Shown here in pieces: positions 1-10,328 of a stretch of DNA of 59,785 nucleotides. How positions within the stretch are numbered: the stretch's first letter is position 1; the number at the start of each line of letters is the position of its first letter. Location: assembly GCA_009773335.1 (NCBI GenBank), contig WRPF01000011.1:1-59785 (forward strand), written 5' to 3'. The position numbers and the translations under genes were made by a program. Below the pieces are notes generated by a model. That model saw nothing but the letters and a program-made list of their open reading frames with translations, was not told the DNA's origin and searched no databases. Source of the DNA: Caulobacteraceae bacterium. GTDB lineage: Bacteria; Pseudomonadota; Alphaproteobacteria; Caulobacterales; Aquidulcibacteraceae.

Positions 1-1163
1 CACGCCGCGGCGCCCGCCGCCAGGGCGGTGGAGGCGATGAGCGCAAACACGGCGGGCGAGCCGAAACCATGCGCGTTGACGAAGAGCCAGGTCAGCGCCG
101 CCCCGGCGCCGGCGATTGTCGCGAGCCCGATCCACATGGCGTGCGTCGCGGGGACAGGCCAGCGCTGCGCGACGCCCGCTTCATCCCAGGCGTATGCGGC
201 GCCGAGCACCGCGATTGCGACGAGATAACCGGAAGCCGGCGAAACGCCCGACGGCGAGAACCACCCGAAGGCCCACCACGCGGCCCAGCCGAGCGCGGCG
301 GCGGCGGCCGCCGCGCCGACGCCGTACCAGCGCTTGTGTCGCGACAAGGCGAAGGCGCCCGCGCAGATGGCGAAGAGGTAGGCGAAGATCGCCGTCGCCG
401 GCGTGTCCGAGGAACCGACGAGCGCCGGCGCGCCGAAGCCGGCGAGCACGCCGAGCCACGCCGTGAGACGCCCATGCCAGAGCGAAAGCGCGAACGCCGC
501 CAGCGAGGCGGCGCCCATCAGCCCTATCGCGGCGGGCGGCGGCAGCAGCGCGAGCCGCGAGAAGCCGACGAAGGTGATGCCGTACGCGCATACGAGACCG
601 GCCGCGGCGAGGATCTTCGGCGTGTGGCGCGACTGCAGGTCCTGCGGGGGGTGCGTGACCGCGCGCCGGCGCAGGGCTTCGGAGCCGCCGATCAGGCCCG
701 CGGCCATCAAATAGCCGAGCAGGAGCTGCGACGCCTGATTGAAGTAGCCCTGATTGTACGCGTTGTTCAGGAACACGATGACGGCGAGCGCGATCGCGGC
801 GCCCGCGCCCCAGACCATCCATGTTCCGAGATCGACCGGCTCGGTCGCTCCCGCGGGCGCGGATTTCGGAACTCTTGCAGCAGGGAGGGCGGGCACCGGG
901 AAGATCGCTTCGATGGCGCGCGCCGGTATTGCCGCTTGCGCGACTTCGCGAGGCGGCGGTGGGAGCGCCGGGGCGGAAACCGGTGTAGTCGGCGGGGGCC
1001 GGGGCCCGTGCCCGGTGAGCGCCGCTTCCAGCGCATCGATCCGCGCCTGCTGTTCGATCAGCGCTTTGCGGTAACGCTCAAGACGCAGGAAGGCGAGAAC
1101 ACCGAGGACGAGCCCTCCGGTGTAGATGCCGAGACCGACGAGGCCGAGAACAAGGTACTCCAA
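1..1163 (-). CDS. DUF2339-like multi-pass membrane protein (C-terminus beyond window)
   Basis: An open minus-strand frame begins at a TTG (1161-1163), preceded by a GGGGGAAG ribosome site about 3 nt upstream, and runs without a stop off the left edge (about 387 codons visible). It opens with a hydrophobic segment (LGLVGLGIYTGGLVLG), then a short charged helix (ERYRKALIEQQARIDALE), a long Pro/Ala-rich linker and a series of hydrophobic segments starting WMVWGAGAAIAIAVIVF. A coiled-coil-like stretch, proline linker and many TM helices is the layout of DUF2339 inner-membrane proteins, whose function is not established. It lies 72 bp downstream of dnaJ on the same strand. The frame has no ATG near its start, so ATG-only gene calling would miss it. 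Confidence 0.7.
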   Translation of the reverse strand, partial: MEYLVLGLVGLGIYTGGLVLGVLAFLRLERYRKALIEQQARIDALEAALTGHGPRPPPTTPVSAPALPPPPREVAQAAIPARAIEAIFPVPALPAARVPKSAPAGATEPVDLGTWMVWGAGAAIALAVIVFLNNAYNQGYFNQASQLLLGYLMAAGLIGGSEALRRRAVTHPPQDLQSRHTPKILAAAGLVCAYGITFVGFSRLALLPPPAAIGLMGAASLAAFALSLWHGRLTAWLGVLAGFGAPALVGSSDTPATAIFAYLFAICAGAFALSRHKRWYGVGAAAAAAALGWAAWWAFGWFSPSGVSPASGYLVAIAVLGAAYAWDEAGVAQRWPVPATHAMWIGLATIAGAGAALTWLFVNAHGFGSPAVFALIASTALAAGAAA

Positions 1164-1235
1164 GACTTCCCCCGACGGGCGAACGACTTGCGGTCATCCA
1201 CGCCACATCATTGATTGATCGGGAGTTATGCCCCG

Positions 1236-2378
1236 TCACCGACCGGGAGTCTCGCCTCCACCCTCGAAAAAGCGCTTCATCATGTCGAAGAAGCCGTGCG
1301 TCTGGGGGTCGGTCTCCACGCCGGATTCGGCGGCGAATTCGTGCAGCAGTTTCTTCTGCTTGGCGGTGAGATTCATCGGCGTCTCGACGAAAATCTCCAC
1401 GTGGAGATCGCCGCGATCGTTGGCGCGGCCCTGCAGGCGCGGCATGCCCTGATGCTTCAGGCGGAACCGCCGGCCGGTCTGCGCGCCGGAAACGATGGTC
1501 AGGCTCTGCTTGCCGCCGTCGATGGTCGGCACCTCGATGTCGCCGCCGAGCGCGGCCTTCGTCATCGGCACGGGAATGCGGCAGAAGAGCTCCATCCCGT
1601 CGCGCTCGAACAGCTTGTGGGCGCGCACGGAGAGGAAGAGGTAGAGGTCGCCCGGCGGGCCGCCGCGACCGCCGAGATCGCCTTCGCCGGACAGCCGGAT
1701 GCGCGTGCCGTCCTCGACGCCGGGCGGGATCTTCACCGACAGCGTCCGTTCGCGTTTCACGCGGCCGCGCCCGCTGCACGCCTTGCAGGGACTGCGGACG
1801 ATCGTCCCGCGCCCGCCGCAGGTATGGCAGGTGCGCACCACGCGGAACATGCCTTGCGACGCGCGCACCTGACCTGAGCCGGCGCAGGTGCTGCAGGTTT
1901 CCGGATGGGTGCCGGGCTCGGCGCCGGCGCCAGTGCAGACCTCGCACGCCATTTCGCGCGGAACGACGATCTCGCGATCGAGCCCGGAAAAGGCCTGCTC
2001 CAGCGTGATCTCGATGTCGTAGCGGAGATCGCCGCCGCGTTCGGGGCCGTTCGGGCGGCGTCCGCCGCCGCCGAAGAGATCTCCGAACGCATCTCCGAAC
2101 ACCTCGTTGAAGATGTCGGAGAAGTCCTGATAACCGCCCGGGCCTTGCGCGCCCTCGAAGGCGGCCTTGCCGAAGCGGTCGTACTGCGCGCGCTTCTCGG
2201 GGTCCGAGAGCGCGGCGTAGGCCTCGTTGATTTCCTTGAACTTGTCCTCGGCGGCCTTGTCGCCCGGATTCTGGTCCGGGTGATACTGCATGGCGAGCTT
2301 ACGATAGGCGGATTTGATCGCCGCCGCTTCCGCGCCGCGCTGCACGCCGAGAATTTCATAGTAGTCGCGCGACGACAT
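1236..2378 (-). CDS. dnaJ: Molecular chaperone DnaJ
   Basis: Class I Hsp40 co-chaperone of 380 aa that delivers unfolded clients to DnaK and stimulates its ATPase. The N-terminal J domain carries HPD at residues 33-35. A Gly/Phe-rich region ([12 protein letters not shown]) follows near 100-111. Four CxxCxGxG zinc motifs lie at Cys145/148, 162/165, 184/187 and 198/201. The C-terminal client-binding domain is complete, so the protein is full length for the family. It is 63 bp downstream of dnaK on the same strand, the usual dnaK-dnaJ order, and is probably cotranscribed from the heat-shock promoter upstream of dnaK, with an internal hairpin between the two genes. Confidence 0.98.
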   Translation of the reverse strand: MSSRDYYEILGVQRGAEAAAIKSAYRKLAMQYHPDQNPGDKAAEDKFKEINEAYAALSDPEKRAQYDRFGKAAFEGAQGPGGYQDFSDIFNEVFGDAFGDLFGGGGRRPNGPERGGDLRYDIEITLEQAFSGLDREIVVPREMACEVCTGAGAEPGTHPETCSTCAGSGQVRASQGMFRVVRTCHTCGGRGTIVRSPCKACSGRGRVKRERTLSVKIPPGVEDGTRIRLSGEGDLGGRGGPPGDLYLFLSVRAHKLFERDGMELFCRIPVPMTKAALGGDIEVPTIDGGKQSLTIVSGAQTGRRFRLKHQGMPRLQGRANDRGDLHVEIFVETPMNLTAKQKKLLHEFAAESGVETDPQTHGFFDMMKRFFEGGGETPGR

Positions 2379-2399
2379 GCGTTCAGTCCGCCAGAATGC

Positions 2400-2421
2400 G
2401 GCCCCGGCTCGCGCCGGGGCC
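2400..2421 (-). terminator. GC hairpin between dnaK and dnaJ
   Basis: A perfect 9-bp inverted repeat (GGCCCCGGC, 4-nt loop, GCCGGGGCC) occupies the short spacer between the dnaK stop and dnaJ start. No T-run follows it, so it looks more like an attenuating or mRNA-protecting hairpin than a full terminator. Such a structure would leave more DnaK than DnaJ from one transcript; that role is inferred. Confidence 0.55.
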
Positions 2422-2441
2422 TAGCCCAAGGCCCCGCCCTG

Positions 2442-4352
<1,911 letters not shown>

Positions 4353-4493
4353 TTCTTCAAGCCCTCTTCTCGTCTCTTGGCGACGCGGCCTTCGCGGACC
4401 GGCCTGAATCTCAGCACCGATGCGCCCCGAAGTGGGCGCCGCGCCCCAGTGGTTGCTTTGCCCCCGGGAAAACCGGCGGCTTGGTTACGGCTC

Positions 4494-4521
4494 ATATGGG
4501 ATGCGTGCCTGAGCCCACAAG
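4494..4521 (-). promoter_or_regulatory. Probable RpoH (sigma-32) heat-shock promoter of dnaK
   Basis: Reading the minus strand, CTTGTGG (4521-4515) is followed after 14 nt by CCCATAT (4500-4494). This agrees well with the heat-shock sigma consensus CTTGAAA / CCCCATnT at 11-16 nt spacing. It would give an untranslated leader of roughly 130 nt before the dnaK ATG. The match was made by eye and is not experimentally supported. Confidence 0.7.
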
Positions 4522-4656
4522 ACGAATTCACCCACGATGGATGCGCTAATTCGGGGGCCTTGGACAGTGTGTCGCTCCTCTTGTCGCCGCCGACGTGAAC
4601 ATTGAGCGAACGGTGACGCTATTGCCCTTGGCCGGCGCGGCGCGGAAGGTTCGTGG

Positions 4657-5295
4657 ATGATCGCAGACGACGGCCTCGCATTCCTGCCCGGACGGTTCGA
4701 CCGCGCCGACCAGGAAGCGCTCGTCGCGGAAGTGCTCGCCGCCGTCGAGAGCGCGCCGTTTTACACGCCGCGCCTGCCGCGGACGGGCGCCGCGATGAGC
4801 GTGACGCAGACCAATCTCGGCCCCCTCGGCTGGGTGGCGGATCAGGCGAAGGGCTACCGCTACGAGCCCCACCATCCGCAGACCGGGAGGCACTGGCCTC
4901 CGATCCCGCAATTGCTGCTCGATCTCTGGCGCGATGTGGCGGGCTATCCGGCGGCGCCCGAGGCCTGCCTCGTCAATCTCTACCGCGACGGCGCGCGCAT
5001 GGGCCTGCATGTGGATGCCGACGAGATCGCGCAGGATGCGCCGGTCGTTTCCGTTTCACTCGGCGATACGGCGTTGTTTCGCATCGGCGGCCCGAAGCGG
5101 GGAGACCCGACGCGCTCGCTGCGTCTGTCCTCGGGCGATGTGGTGGTGCTCGGCGGCGTGGCGCGCCATTGTTTTCACGGGGTGGATCGCGTGATGGCGG
5201 GCACGTCGCGGCGGGTTCCGGGCGGCGGGCGGATCAATCTCACGCTGCGCCGGGTGACTGCGCCGCACGACGTTGCGTGCGACCGGACCGCATAA
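4657..5295 (+). CDS. alkB: AlkB-family alpha-ketoglutarate-dependent dealkylase
   Basis: Fe(II)/2-oxoglutarate dioxygenase that removes N1-methyladenine and N3-methylcytosine lesions from DNA or RNA by oxidative demethylation. The protein is 212 aa. Iron ligands are visible as His118 and Asp120 (LHVDAD) and His174 (CFHGV). The 2-oxoglutarate-binding arginines are R192 and R198 in RINLTLRR, spaced six apart as in E. coli AlkB R204/R210. A GGAAGG ribosome site precedes the ATG. The gene is transcribed divergently from dnaK and stands alone, without the ada partner often found with alkB. Nothing suggests a broken copy. Confidence 0.9.
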   Translation: MIADDGLAFLPGRFDRADQEALVAEVLAAVESAPFYTPRLPRTGAAMSVTQTNLGPLGWVADQAKGYRYEPHHPQTGRHWPPIPQLLLDLWRDVAGYPAAPEACLVNLYRDGARMGLHVDADEIAQDAPVVSVSLGDTALFRIGGPKRGDPTRSLRLSSGDVVVLGGVARHCFHGVDRVMAGTSRRVPGGGRINLTLRRVTAPHDVACDRTA

Positions 5296-5452
5296 ATGGG
5301 GATGGCGCGCGCGTTTTTCAACGCGTGGCGCGATGCGTTTTTGCGCGTTAGGATGAGCGCATCCTTCGGGCCTGCCCGGCCCAATTCCGATCCCTTTGCA
5401 CACAATTCGCCAGTCTCCCGCTGATGGGGGATGGCCTTGTCAGGAGACCACC

Positions 5453-6535
5453 ATGCGTTACCGCAAGCTCGGCCGCACCGGCCTTGTCGTGTCCGAACTC
5501 TGTCTCGGCACAATGACGTTCGGCGGCGATGATTTCTGGCGCGTCATTGGCGCGCTGCAGCAGGACGCCGCGAACGAACTCGTGAGGGACGCCTTCGCCG
5601 CGGGCGTGAACTTCTTCGATACCGCGGACGTCTATTCCAGCGGCGTTTCGGAGACGATCCTGGGCCAGTCCATCAAGGCGCTGGGCGTGGGCCGCGACGA
5701 GGTGGTGATCGCCACCAAGGCGTTCGGCCGTTTCTACGCGCCCGCGTCAGGCGGCGCGGCGGATGCGCAGGAGGTCTTTGCGCGTCGGCAGAAATCGCAC
5801 AACACGTGGGGCCTCTCGCGCAAGCACCTGTTCGACGCCGTGGACGCGAGCCTCAAGCGCCTCGCGATGGATCACATCGATCTCTATCAGGTCCACGCCT
5901 TCGATCCGGTCACGCCGTTGGAGGAAACGCTCGGCGCGCTCGACGACATCGTGAAGTCTGGTCGCGTGCGTTACATCGGCCTGTGCAACATGGCCGCCTG
6001 GCAGATCGCCAAGTCGCTCGGCATCTCGGCGCGAAAGCAGCTCGCCCGCTTCGAGTCCGCACAGATGTACTACACGATCGCGGGCCGCGACCTGGAGCGC
6101 GAGGTCGTGCCGCTGGCGCAGGACGAAAGCCTCGCCATCCTGCCGTGGAGCCCGCTCGCGGGCGGGTTTCTCTCGGGCAAGTACCAGCGCAACGCCGCCG
6201 GTCCGAATGACTCGCGCCGCGTGAGCTTCGACTTCCCGCCGGTGAACAAGGATCGCGCCTACGACTGTATCGACGCCATGAATCCGATGGCTTCGGCGCG
6301 CGATGCGTCCGTCGCCGGCGTCGCGCTCGGCTGGCTGCTGGCCAAGCCGTGGGTCACGAGCGTGATCATCGGCGCCAAGACGCCTGAGCAGCTGAAGCAG
6401 AACCTCGCCGCCGTCGACGTGAAGCTCTCCGCCGAGGAGATGGCTGTGCTCGACAAGGTCTCGGAACTGCCCCGCGAATACCCCGGCTGGATGCTGGAGC
6501 GGCAGGGCGGGGAGCGCACGACCGGCATCGCCTGA
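5453..6535 (+). CDS. Aldo/keto reductase
   Basis: NADPH-dependent oxidoreductase of the AKR superfamily, 360 aa, reducing an unknown aldehyde or ketone. The start was placed at MRYRKLGRTGL because AGGAGA lies 6 nt upstream and this is the usual AKR N-terminus; an upstream in-frame ATG adds 19 residues without homology. The catalytic tetrad can be read as Asp and Tyr in NFFDTADVYSSG, Lys in VIATKAFG and His in LYQVHAFD. The C-terminal NADP site is SVIIGAKTPEQLKQNLAA. It resembles the YajO/Tas-like group (residues about 100-120, FARRQKSHNTWGLSRKHLF, form the loop between barrel strands). Substrate is unknown, and the neighbours give no pathway context. Confidence 0.9.
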   Translation: MRYRKLGRTGLVVSELCLGTMTFGGDDFWRVIGALQQDAANELVRDAFAAGVNFFDTADVYSSGVSETILGQSIKALGVGRDEVVIATKAFGRFYAPASGGAADAQEVFARRQKSHNTWGLSRKHLFDAVDASLKRLAMDHIDLYQVHAFDPVTPLEETLGALDDIVKSGRVRYIGLCNMAAWQIAKSLGISARKQLARFESAQMYYTIAGRDLEREVVPLAQDESLAILPWSPLAGGFLSGKYQRNAAGPNDSRRVSFDFPPVNKDRAYDCIDAMNPMASARDASVAGVALGWLLAKPWVTSVIIGAKTPEQLKQNLAAVDVKLSAEEMAVLDKVSELPREYPGWMLERQGGERTTGIA

Positions 6536-6615
6536 CCCCGAATCTTCCGGTTACGCAGCCGCATTGCCGCCACGCTCGCGTGGCGCAATCGGCATGCGCA
6601 ACCGGAGCTTCGACC

Positions 6616-7149
6616 ATGAAACACACCCTGCTGGCCGCTTTCGCGTTCGCCGCACTCGCCGGAACTGCGGCTGTCAGCAAGGAGGTTCCGCGCGCAGCGC
6701 CCGCCCAGAACCAGCAGATCGACTACAACGGCTTCGCCGCGCTCACCGCGGATCTCGGCGCCTACCGTGAAGGCCGCCGCGTACCGCTGGCGCAGTTCAA
6801 GACGATGGCAGGGGAAGGGAACACCCTGATCCTCGACGCCCGCTCAGCGCGCGCCTACGCGGAAGGCCACATCGACGGCGCGATCAATCTGCCCTTCACG
6901 GAATTCACCGACGAGAGCCTGGCCGCCGCCATCGGGCCGGACCGGAACCGGCGCATCCTCATCTACTGCAACAACAACTTCTCGAACGACGTGCAGCCCG
7001 TGGTGGTGAAGAGCGTGCGCCTCGCGCTCAACATCCCGACGTTCATCAACCTGTACGGCTACGGCTATCCCAACATCTACGAACTCGCCGACATCGTCGA
7101 TTTCAACGATCCGGCGGTCGGCTGGGTGAAGAACGGCAAAGGCGGCTGA
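6616..7149 (+). CDS. Secreted rhodanese-domain protein
   Basis: A 177-residue protein with an N-terminal signal peptide (MKHTLLAAFAFAALAGTAAV) and one rhodanese domain from about residue 55. The domain shows LILDARSARAYAEGHIDGAINLPF and the active-site loop IYCNNNFSND with Cys118. The start at 6616 was preferred over an in-frame ATG 12 codons upstream because it gives a canonical signal peptide. Rhodaneses of this export type may move sulfane sulfur or act in redox tasks in the periplasm, but the substrate cannot be told. It stands 80 bp after the aldo/keto reductase and converges with the next gene, ending only 3 bp from it. Confidence 0.85.
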   Translation: MKHTLLAAFAFAALAGTAAVSKEVPRAAPAQNQQIDYNGFAALTADLGAYREGRRVPLAQFKTMAGEGNTLILDARSARAYAEGHIDGAINLPFTEFTDESLAAAIGPDRNRRILIYCNNNFSNDVQPVVVKSVRLALNIPTFINLYGYGYPNIYELADIVDFNDPAVGWVKNGKGG

Positions 7150-7152
7150 CCG

Positions 7153-7704
7153 CTAACTCGGTCGCGCGCCCATGCAGTCGATCCAGATCAGCGCCGCCGT
7201 CATGCCGCGCAGCGGGAAGGGCGCCGTCGCAACGCCGGCGACGGAAGTGTAGGTCCAGCGCGTCTCGCGCGCCTTCTTCATGCGGTTCACGAGATCGACC
7301 GCGAGCGTGTCGCTGGTGACGCGGTACTCGTTGGCGGCGTTCGGGGCGCTGCGATCAATAGAGCCGGTCAGGCCCAGCGCCTCGCGTCCGAATGCGAGCG
7401 TCATGGGCTGGCCGTCCCCGGCGGGCATGGGCGAGACGGCGACGAACTCCACCTGATAGGCCGCGCCAGAGGCAGGGCGGGCCACGCGGAGCTGCTGGCG
7501 GTACGCTGCGCCGCCGTCGTCCGTCAGCGCCACCACCGCCGAGCAGTAGCCGTCCGGCCGGCATGCGCCGAGCACGTCGCGGAAATAGGCGCGGGTCTCG
7601 CCGAAACGGGCATGCACGCGCGCGCCGCAGACCTGTTCCGCCGCCGCTTCGCCGGCGCCGCACATCGCCATGAGCGCCGCCGTCGCTGCAATCCATCCCC
7701 GCAT
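7153..7704 (-). CDS. Putative secreted protein of unknown function
   Basis: A 183-aa protein. The start at 7704 was chosen because AGGGAG lies about 7 nt upstream and the N-terminus MRGWIAATAALMAMCGAGEAAA is a clean signal peptide; a much longer open frame upstream overlaps the divergent glycosyltransferase and is not expected to be translated. The mature part starts EQVCGARVHARFGE and contains four cysteines (VCGA, ACRP, YCSA, DCMG) that could form two disulfides in the periplasm. No family was recognised with confidence. It is head-to-head with the glycosyltransferase at 7799 across 94 bp. Confidence 0.7.
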   Translation of the reverse strand: MRGWIAATAALMAMCGAGEAAAEQVCGARVHARFGETRAYFRDVLGACRPDGYCSAVVALTDDGGAAYRQQLRVARPASGAAYQVEFVAVSPMPAGDGQPMTLAFGREALGLTGSIDRSAPNAANEYRVTSDTLAVDLVNRMKKARETRWTYTSVAGVATAPFPLRGMTAALIWIDCMGARPS

Positions 7705-7798
7705 GTCGCGCTCCCTCGATCCCATAGTGCGGTAACGAACATGCGGCCTGCGTCGGGTCAACGCTTGACCGGCAAGGGCTAGCCGCGCACCAAACGCC

Positions 7799-8563
7799 AT
7801 GGCCCCAACGCTCACCGCCCTCTGCGTCGTCCACAACGGCGAAGCCGATCTGCCCGATTGCCTCGAAAGCGTGCGCTTCGCAGACGAGCTCGTCGTCGTC
7901 CTCGATCGCTGCACCGACGGGTCGAAGGCGATCGCCGAACGCTTCGGCGCAAAGATCCTCGAAGGCGCCTGGCCCATCGAGGGGCCGCGTCGCAACGCGG
8001 GGCTTGCGGCCTGCACGTCGGACTACACGCTCGAGATCGACGCGGATGAGCGCGCGACGCCCGCGCTTGCGGCGGAGATCCGGTCTGCGCTCGACCAGAA
8101 GCCGGCGGGCGGCGTGTTCATCCCGTTCGACAACCGCATCGGCGGCAGGGCGATCACCTACGGCTGGGGCGCCTACAACGGCGTCGGCGGCAAGCGCTGC
8201 CTGTTCCCGAGCCACACCAAGTCATGGGGCGACGACCGCCTGCACCCGCCGGTTAAGCAGCTGCCGGAAGTGATGAAGCTGCGATCGGCGATGATCCATC
8301 ACGTCTACCGGGACCTGCCGCACATGTACGCGCGTCTGCTGCGCTACAGCCATCTCGCGGCGGAGGACATGGTGGACCACAGCGCAATTCCGCGAACAAC
8401 GAAGACCGTCCGGCGCTTCTTCTCGCGGTTCTGGAAATCCTACGTCTCGCGACAGGGGCGCAAAGAAGGGTTCTACGGCGTCGCGCTCGCGCTCTATTCA
8501 GCGCTCTATCCCGCGCTGTCGCATCTCATGGCGCTGGAAATCCGCCGCGCGCGGCGGATGTAG
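7799..8563 (+). CDS. Family 2 glycosyltransferase (WaaE/KdtX-like)
   Basis: A 254-aa GT-A fold glycosyltransferase. The N-terminal nucleotide-sugar region reads LTALCVVHNGEADLPDCLES and LVVVLDRCTDGS, followed by the metal-binding DxD variant LEIDADERAT. The later segment KRCLFPSHTKSWGDDRLHPPV and a basic, partly amphipathic C-terminus match the WaaE-type lipopolysaccharide core glucosyltransferases, which sit on the cytoplasmic face of the inner membrane. Donor and acceptor cannot be determined here, and no other LPS gene is adjacent. It converges with the TIR-like gene with only 9 bp between the stops. Confidence 0.88.
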   Translation: MAPTLTALCVVHNGEADLPDCLESVRFADELVVVLDRCTDGSKAIAERFGAKILEGAWPIEGPRRNAGLAACTSDYTLEIDADERATPALAAEIRSALDQKPAGGVFIPFDNRIGGRAITYGWGAYNGVGGKRCLFPSHTKSWGDDRLHPPVKQLPEVMKLRSAMIHHVYRDLPHMYARLLRYSHLAAEDMVDHSAIPRTTKTVRRFFSRFWKSYVSRQGRKEGFYGVALALYSALYPALSHLMALEIRRARRM

Positions 8564-8572
8564 AGCCCCGGC

Positions 8573-9490
8573 CTAGCGGCGGGTCTCGACCCGCTTGCGC
8601 GGCGTGTCGCCCGGATCGGCGACGGAGGGGGAGGAGAGATCGGCGGTCGCGGCGGCCGGCGTCGGAGCCAGCTGCGCGACCTCGCGGGTGCGCGCCTCCT
8701 CAAACCAGGCAGTGCCCATCAGGGCCATCGCACACACGACCATGGTCAGGATGCTCGGCAGCGGGCGTCGACGGGACCGCGGCGCGCTCTCTTCCTCATA
8801 GGCGTAGTCGACGGTGTGCGTCGGCTGGAAGTAACTGCGTTCGTGGTCGCGGTGTTGGCGCTGGCCGTGGTCGTTCGGGGAGACGATCACGTGTTCGTCG
8901 ATGGGGCGAAGGATCGAGCCTTCGTGGGCCCCGTCATACGCGCCGTAGCTATCGATCTCGTTGTAGGCCGTCGCGACGAAGCGCGGCTCATGCACGGGTT
9001 CATTGTAGCCGTACTGTTGCGGCTCCCACGACGGGCTCGGGTCGTACGAGACGCGTGGCTGGCGCAGGCTGCTGGAATCCTCAAGCAGCGCCCTGCGCTG
9101 GGTCGGCGGTCCCAGATCGGGACGCCCGGGCAGGCCGGCGAGGCGTTGCGCATGATAAGCGATCGCCTGCAAGACACGGTCGTCCTCTGCGCCATCCCAG
9201 GCCGACAAGTCATGCAGCGGGACGCCGGCGAGGCGATCGGGGAGACGGCAGAGATTGACAAAGACCGGGATCAGCTTGCCGTAGTCCATCGCCCGTTCGG
9301 CGGTGCCCATGACGAGCTCGGACCGCGCCGCGCCCGGCGAAAGCAGGACAACGACGGCCGCGTAGCCCTGGAAATCCTCGAAGACAGAAGCCGACCGGCA
9401 GACCGAGAAACCATACCGCTCCAGCGCGCCCGCGAGCTGGTCCGCCCGGTAGGCGTCCTCGCGCATGCATACGAGCGATATGTCGGACAT
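8573..9490 (-). CDS. TIR-like domain protein with C-terminal transmembrane segment
   Basis: A 305-aa protein starting at MSDISLVCMRED with AGGGGAG about 9 nt upstream; longer upstream frames were rejected because they overlap the PCu(A)C gene. Residues about 1-115 look like a bacterial TIR fold: ISLVCMREDAYRADQLAGAL, a second strand VCRSASVFEDFQGYAAVVVLLSP, a SELVMGTAERAM helix with a Glu in the position used by TIR NADases, and LIPVFVNL. The middle is Tyr/Glu/His-rich and looks disordered. One TM helix (SILTMVVCAMALMGTAWF) lies near 248-265 and the tail is Ala/Pro-rich. The TIR domain would face the cytoplasm. Whether it cleaves NAD or only scaffolds is unknown, and there is no defence operon around it. 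Confidence 0.65.
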   Translation of the reverse strand: MSDISLVCMREDAYRADQLAGALERYGFSVCRSASVFEDFQGYAAVVVLLSPGAARSELVMGTAERAMDYGKLIPVFVNLCRLPDRLAGVPLHDLSAWDGAEDDRVLQAIAYHAQRLAGLPGRPDLGPPTQRRALLEDSSSLRQPRVSYDPSPSWEPQQYGYNEPVHEPRFVATAYNEIDSYGAYDGAHEGSILRPIDEHVIVSPNDHGQRQHRDHERSYFQPTHTVDYAYEEESAPRSRRRPLPSILTMVVCAMALMGTAWFEEARTREVAQLAPTPAAATADLSSPSVADPGDTPRKRVETRR

Positions 9491-9724
9491 CGCCGATACT
9501 CCCCTTGACTGTGGTTTCCTAGCACGGCCGTCAACGCAGTGCGAGGTCCCCTCTGGTTTCGTTTCTGCAAGAAACACTGCAGCGTCAGCGCCCTCGGTCA
9601 CAGCGCCCCGACGACTCCGCACTCTGGCGCCGGACGAAAAATTCGCGACCTTGGGACGCATTTCGCGCGCGGGAGACAGAAGCCACCAGAAGCCCCGTGT
9701 CGTCGCCTGAAAGAGGGAAGTCCC

Positions 9725-10204
9725 ATGAAGCGTGTCCTCGCCGCCGCCGTTCTGGCCCTGGCTGCCTGCAGCCCCGCCGCGCAGAAGGCGCCGGAAGCGC
9801 CGCTCGCGCCTGAAGCAGCGGCGCCGGCTGCCGTGGCCACGCTCGGCGCGCTGGCCATCGACAGCGCCATCGTGCGCCCGCCGGTCGAAGGACAGACGAC
9901 GGGCGCGGGTTTTCTTGCCGTGCGCAACGGCGGAGAGGCAGACCGCCTGGTCGCCGCTTTCTCGCCGGCGACCAGCTCCATCGAACTGCATACGCACCGT
10001 CACGTGGACGGCATGATGCGGATGGAAAAAGTCGACGCCGTGGACATTCCGGCTGGCGGCGCGGTCGTGTTCGAGCCCGGCGGACTGCACCTGATGATGT
10101 TCGGGCTGGCGCCGACGGGCGACGTCATCCCGGTTACTCTGAAATTCGAGAAGGGCGGAGACGTCACCGTGCCCTTCAAAGTGATGGCCCGCTCCGCCGG
10201 TTAG
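9725..10204 (+). CDS. PCu(A)C-family periplasmic copper chaperone lipoprotein
   Basis: A 159-aa copper chaperone. It starts at MKRVLAAAVLALAACSPA, a lipoprotein signal with lipobox LAAC, preceded by GAGGGAAG. The Cu(I)-binding signature of the family is present: His/His in ELHTHRHVDG, then MMRMEKV, and the HLMMFGL motif about 30 residues on (pattern H-x-n-M-x-n-HxM). The fold is a cupredoxin-like barrel that hands copper to the CuA centre of cytochrome oxidase in characterised relatives. The alternative, much longer antisense frame was rejected. No SCO or cox genes are adjacent, so its recipient here is inferred from the family only. Confidence 0.88.
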   Translation: MKRVLAAAVLALAACSPAAQKAPEAPLAPEAAAPAAVATLGALAIDSAIVRPPVEGQTTGAGFLAVRNGGEADRLVAAFSPATSSIELHTHRHVDGMMRMEKVDAVDIPAGGAVVFEPGGLHLMMFGLAPTGDVIPVTLKFEKGGDVTVPFKVMARSAG

Positions 10205-10287
10205 GGCAAAACGGGCCACACTGAACACGGGGCGCATGAGCGACAGGCTCACGTCCGGATATTCGCCCGTGGGAGAGCACGGGACCA

Positions 10288-10315
10288 GCGGCCCGGAGAG
10301 ATGTCTCCGGGCCGC
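10288..10315. terminator. Bidirectional terminator hairpin between PCu(A)C and HU genes
   Basis: A perfect 12-bp stem (GCGGCCCGGAGA, loop GATG, TCTCCGGGCCGC) lies between two convergent genes, 13 bp from the HU stop. It is well placed to end both transcripts, though neither side has a long T-run. Confidence 0.7.
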
Positions 10316-10328
10316 AATTCGTTCGCGC

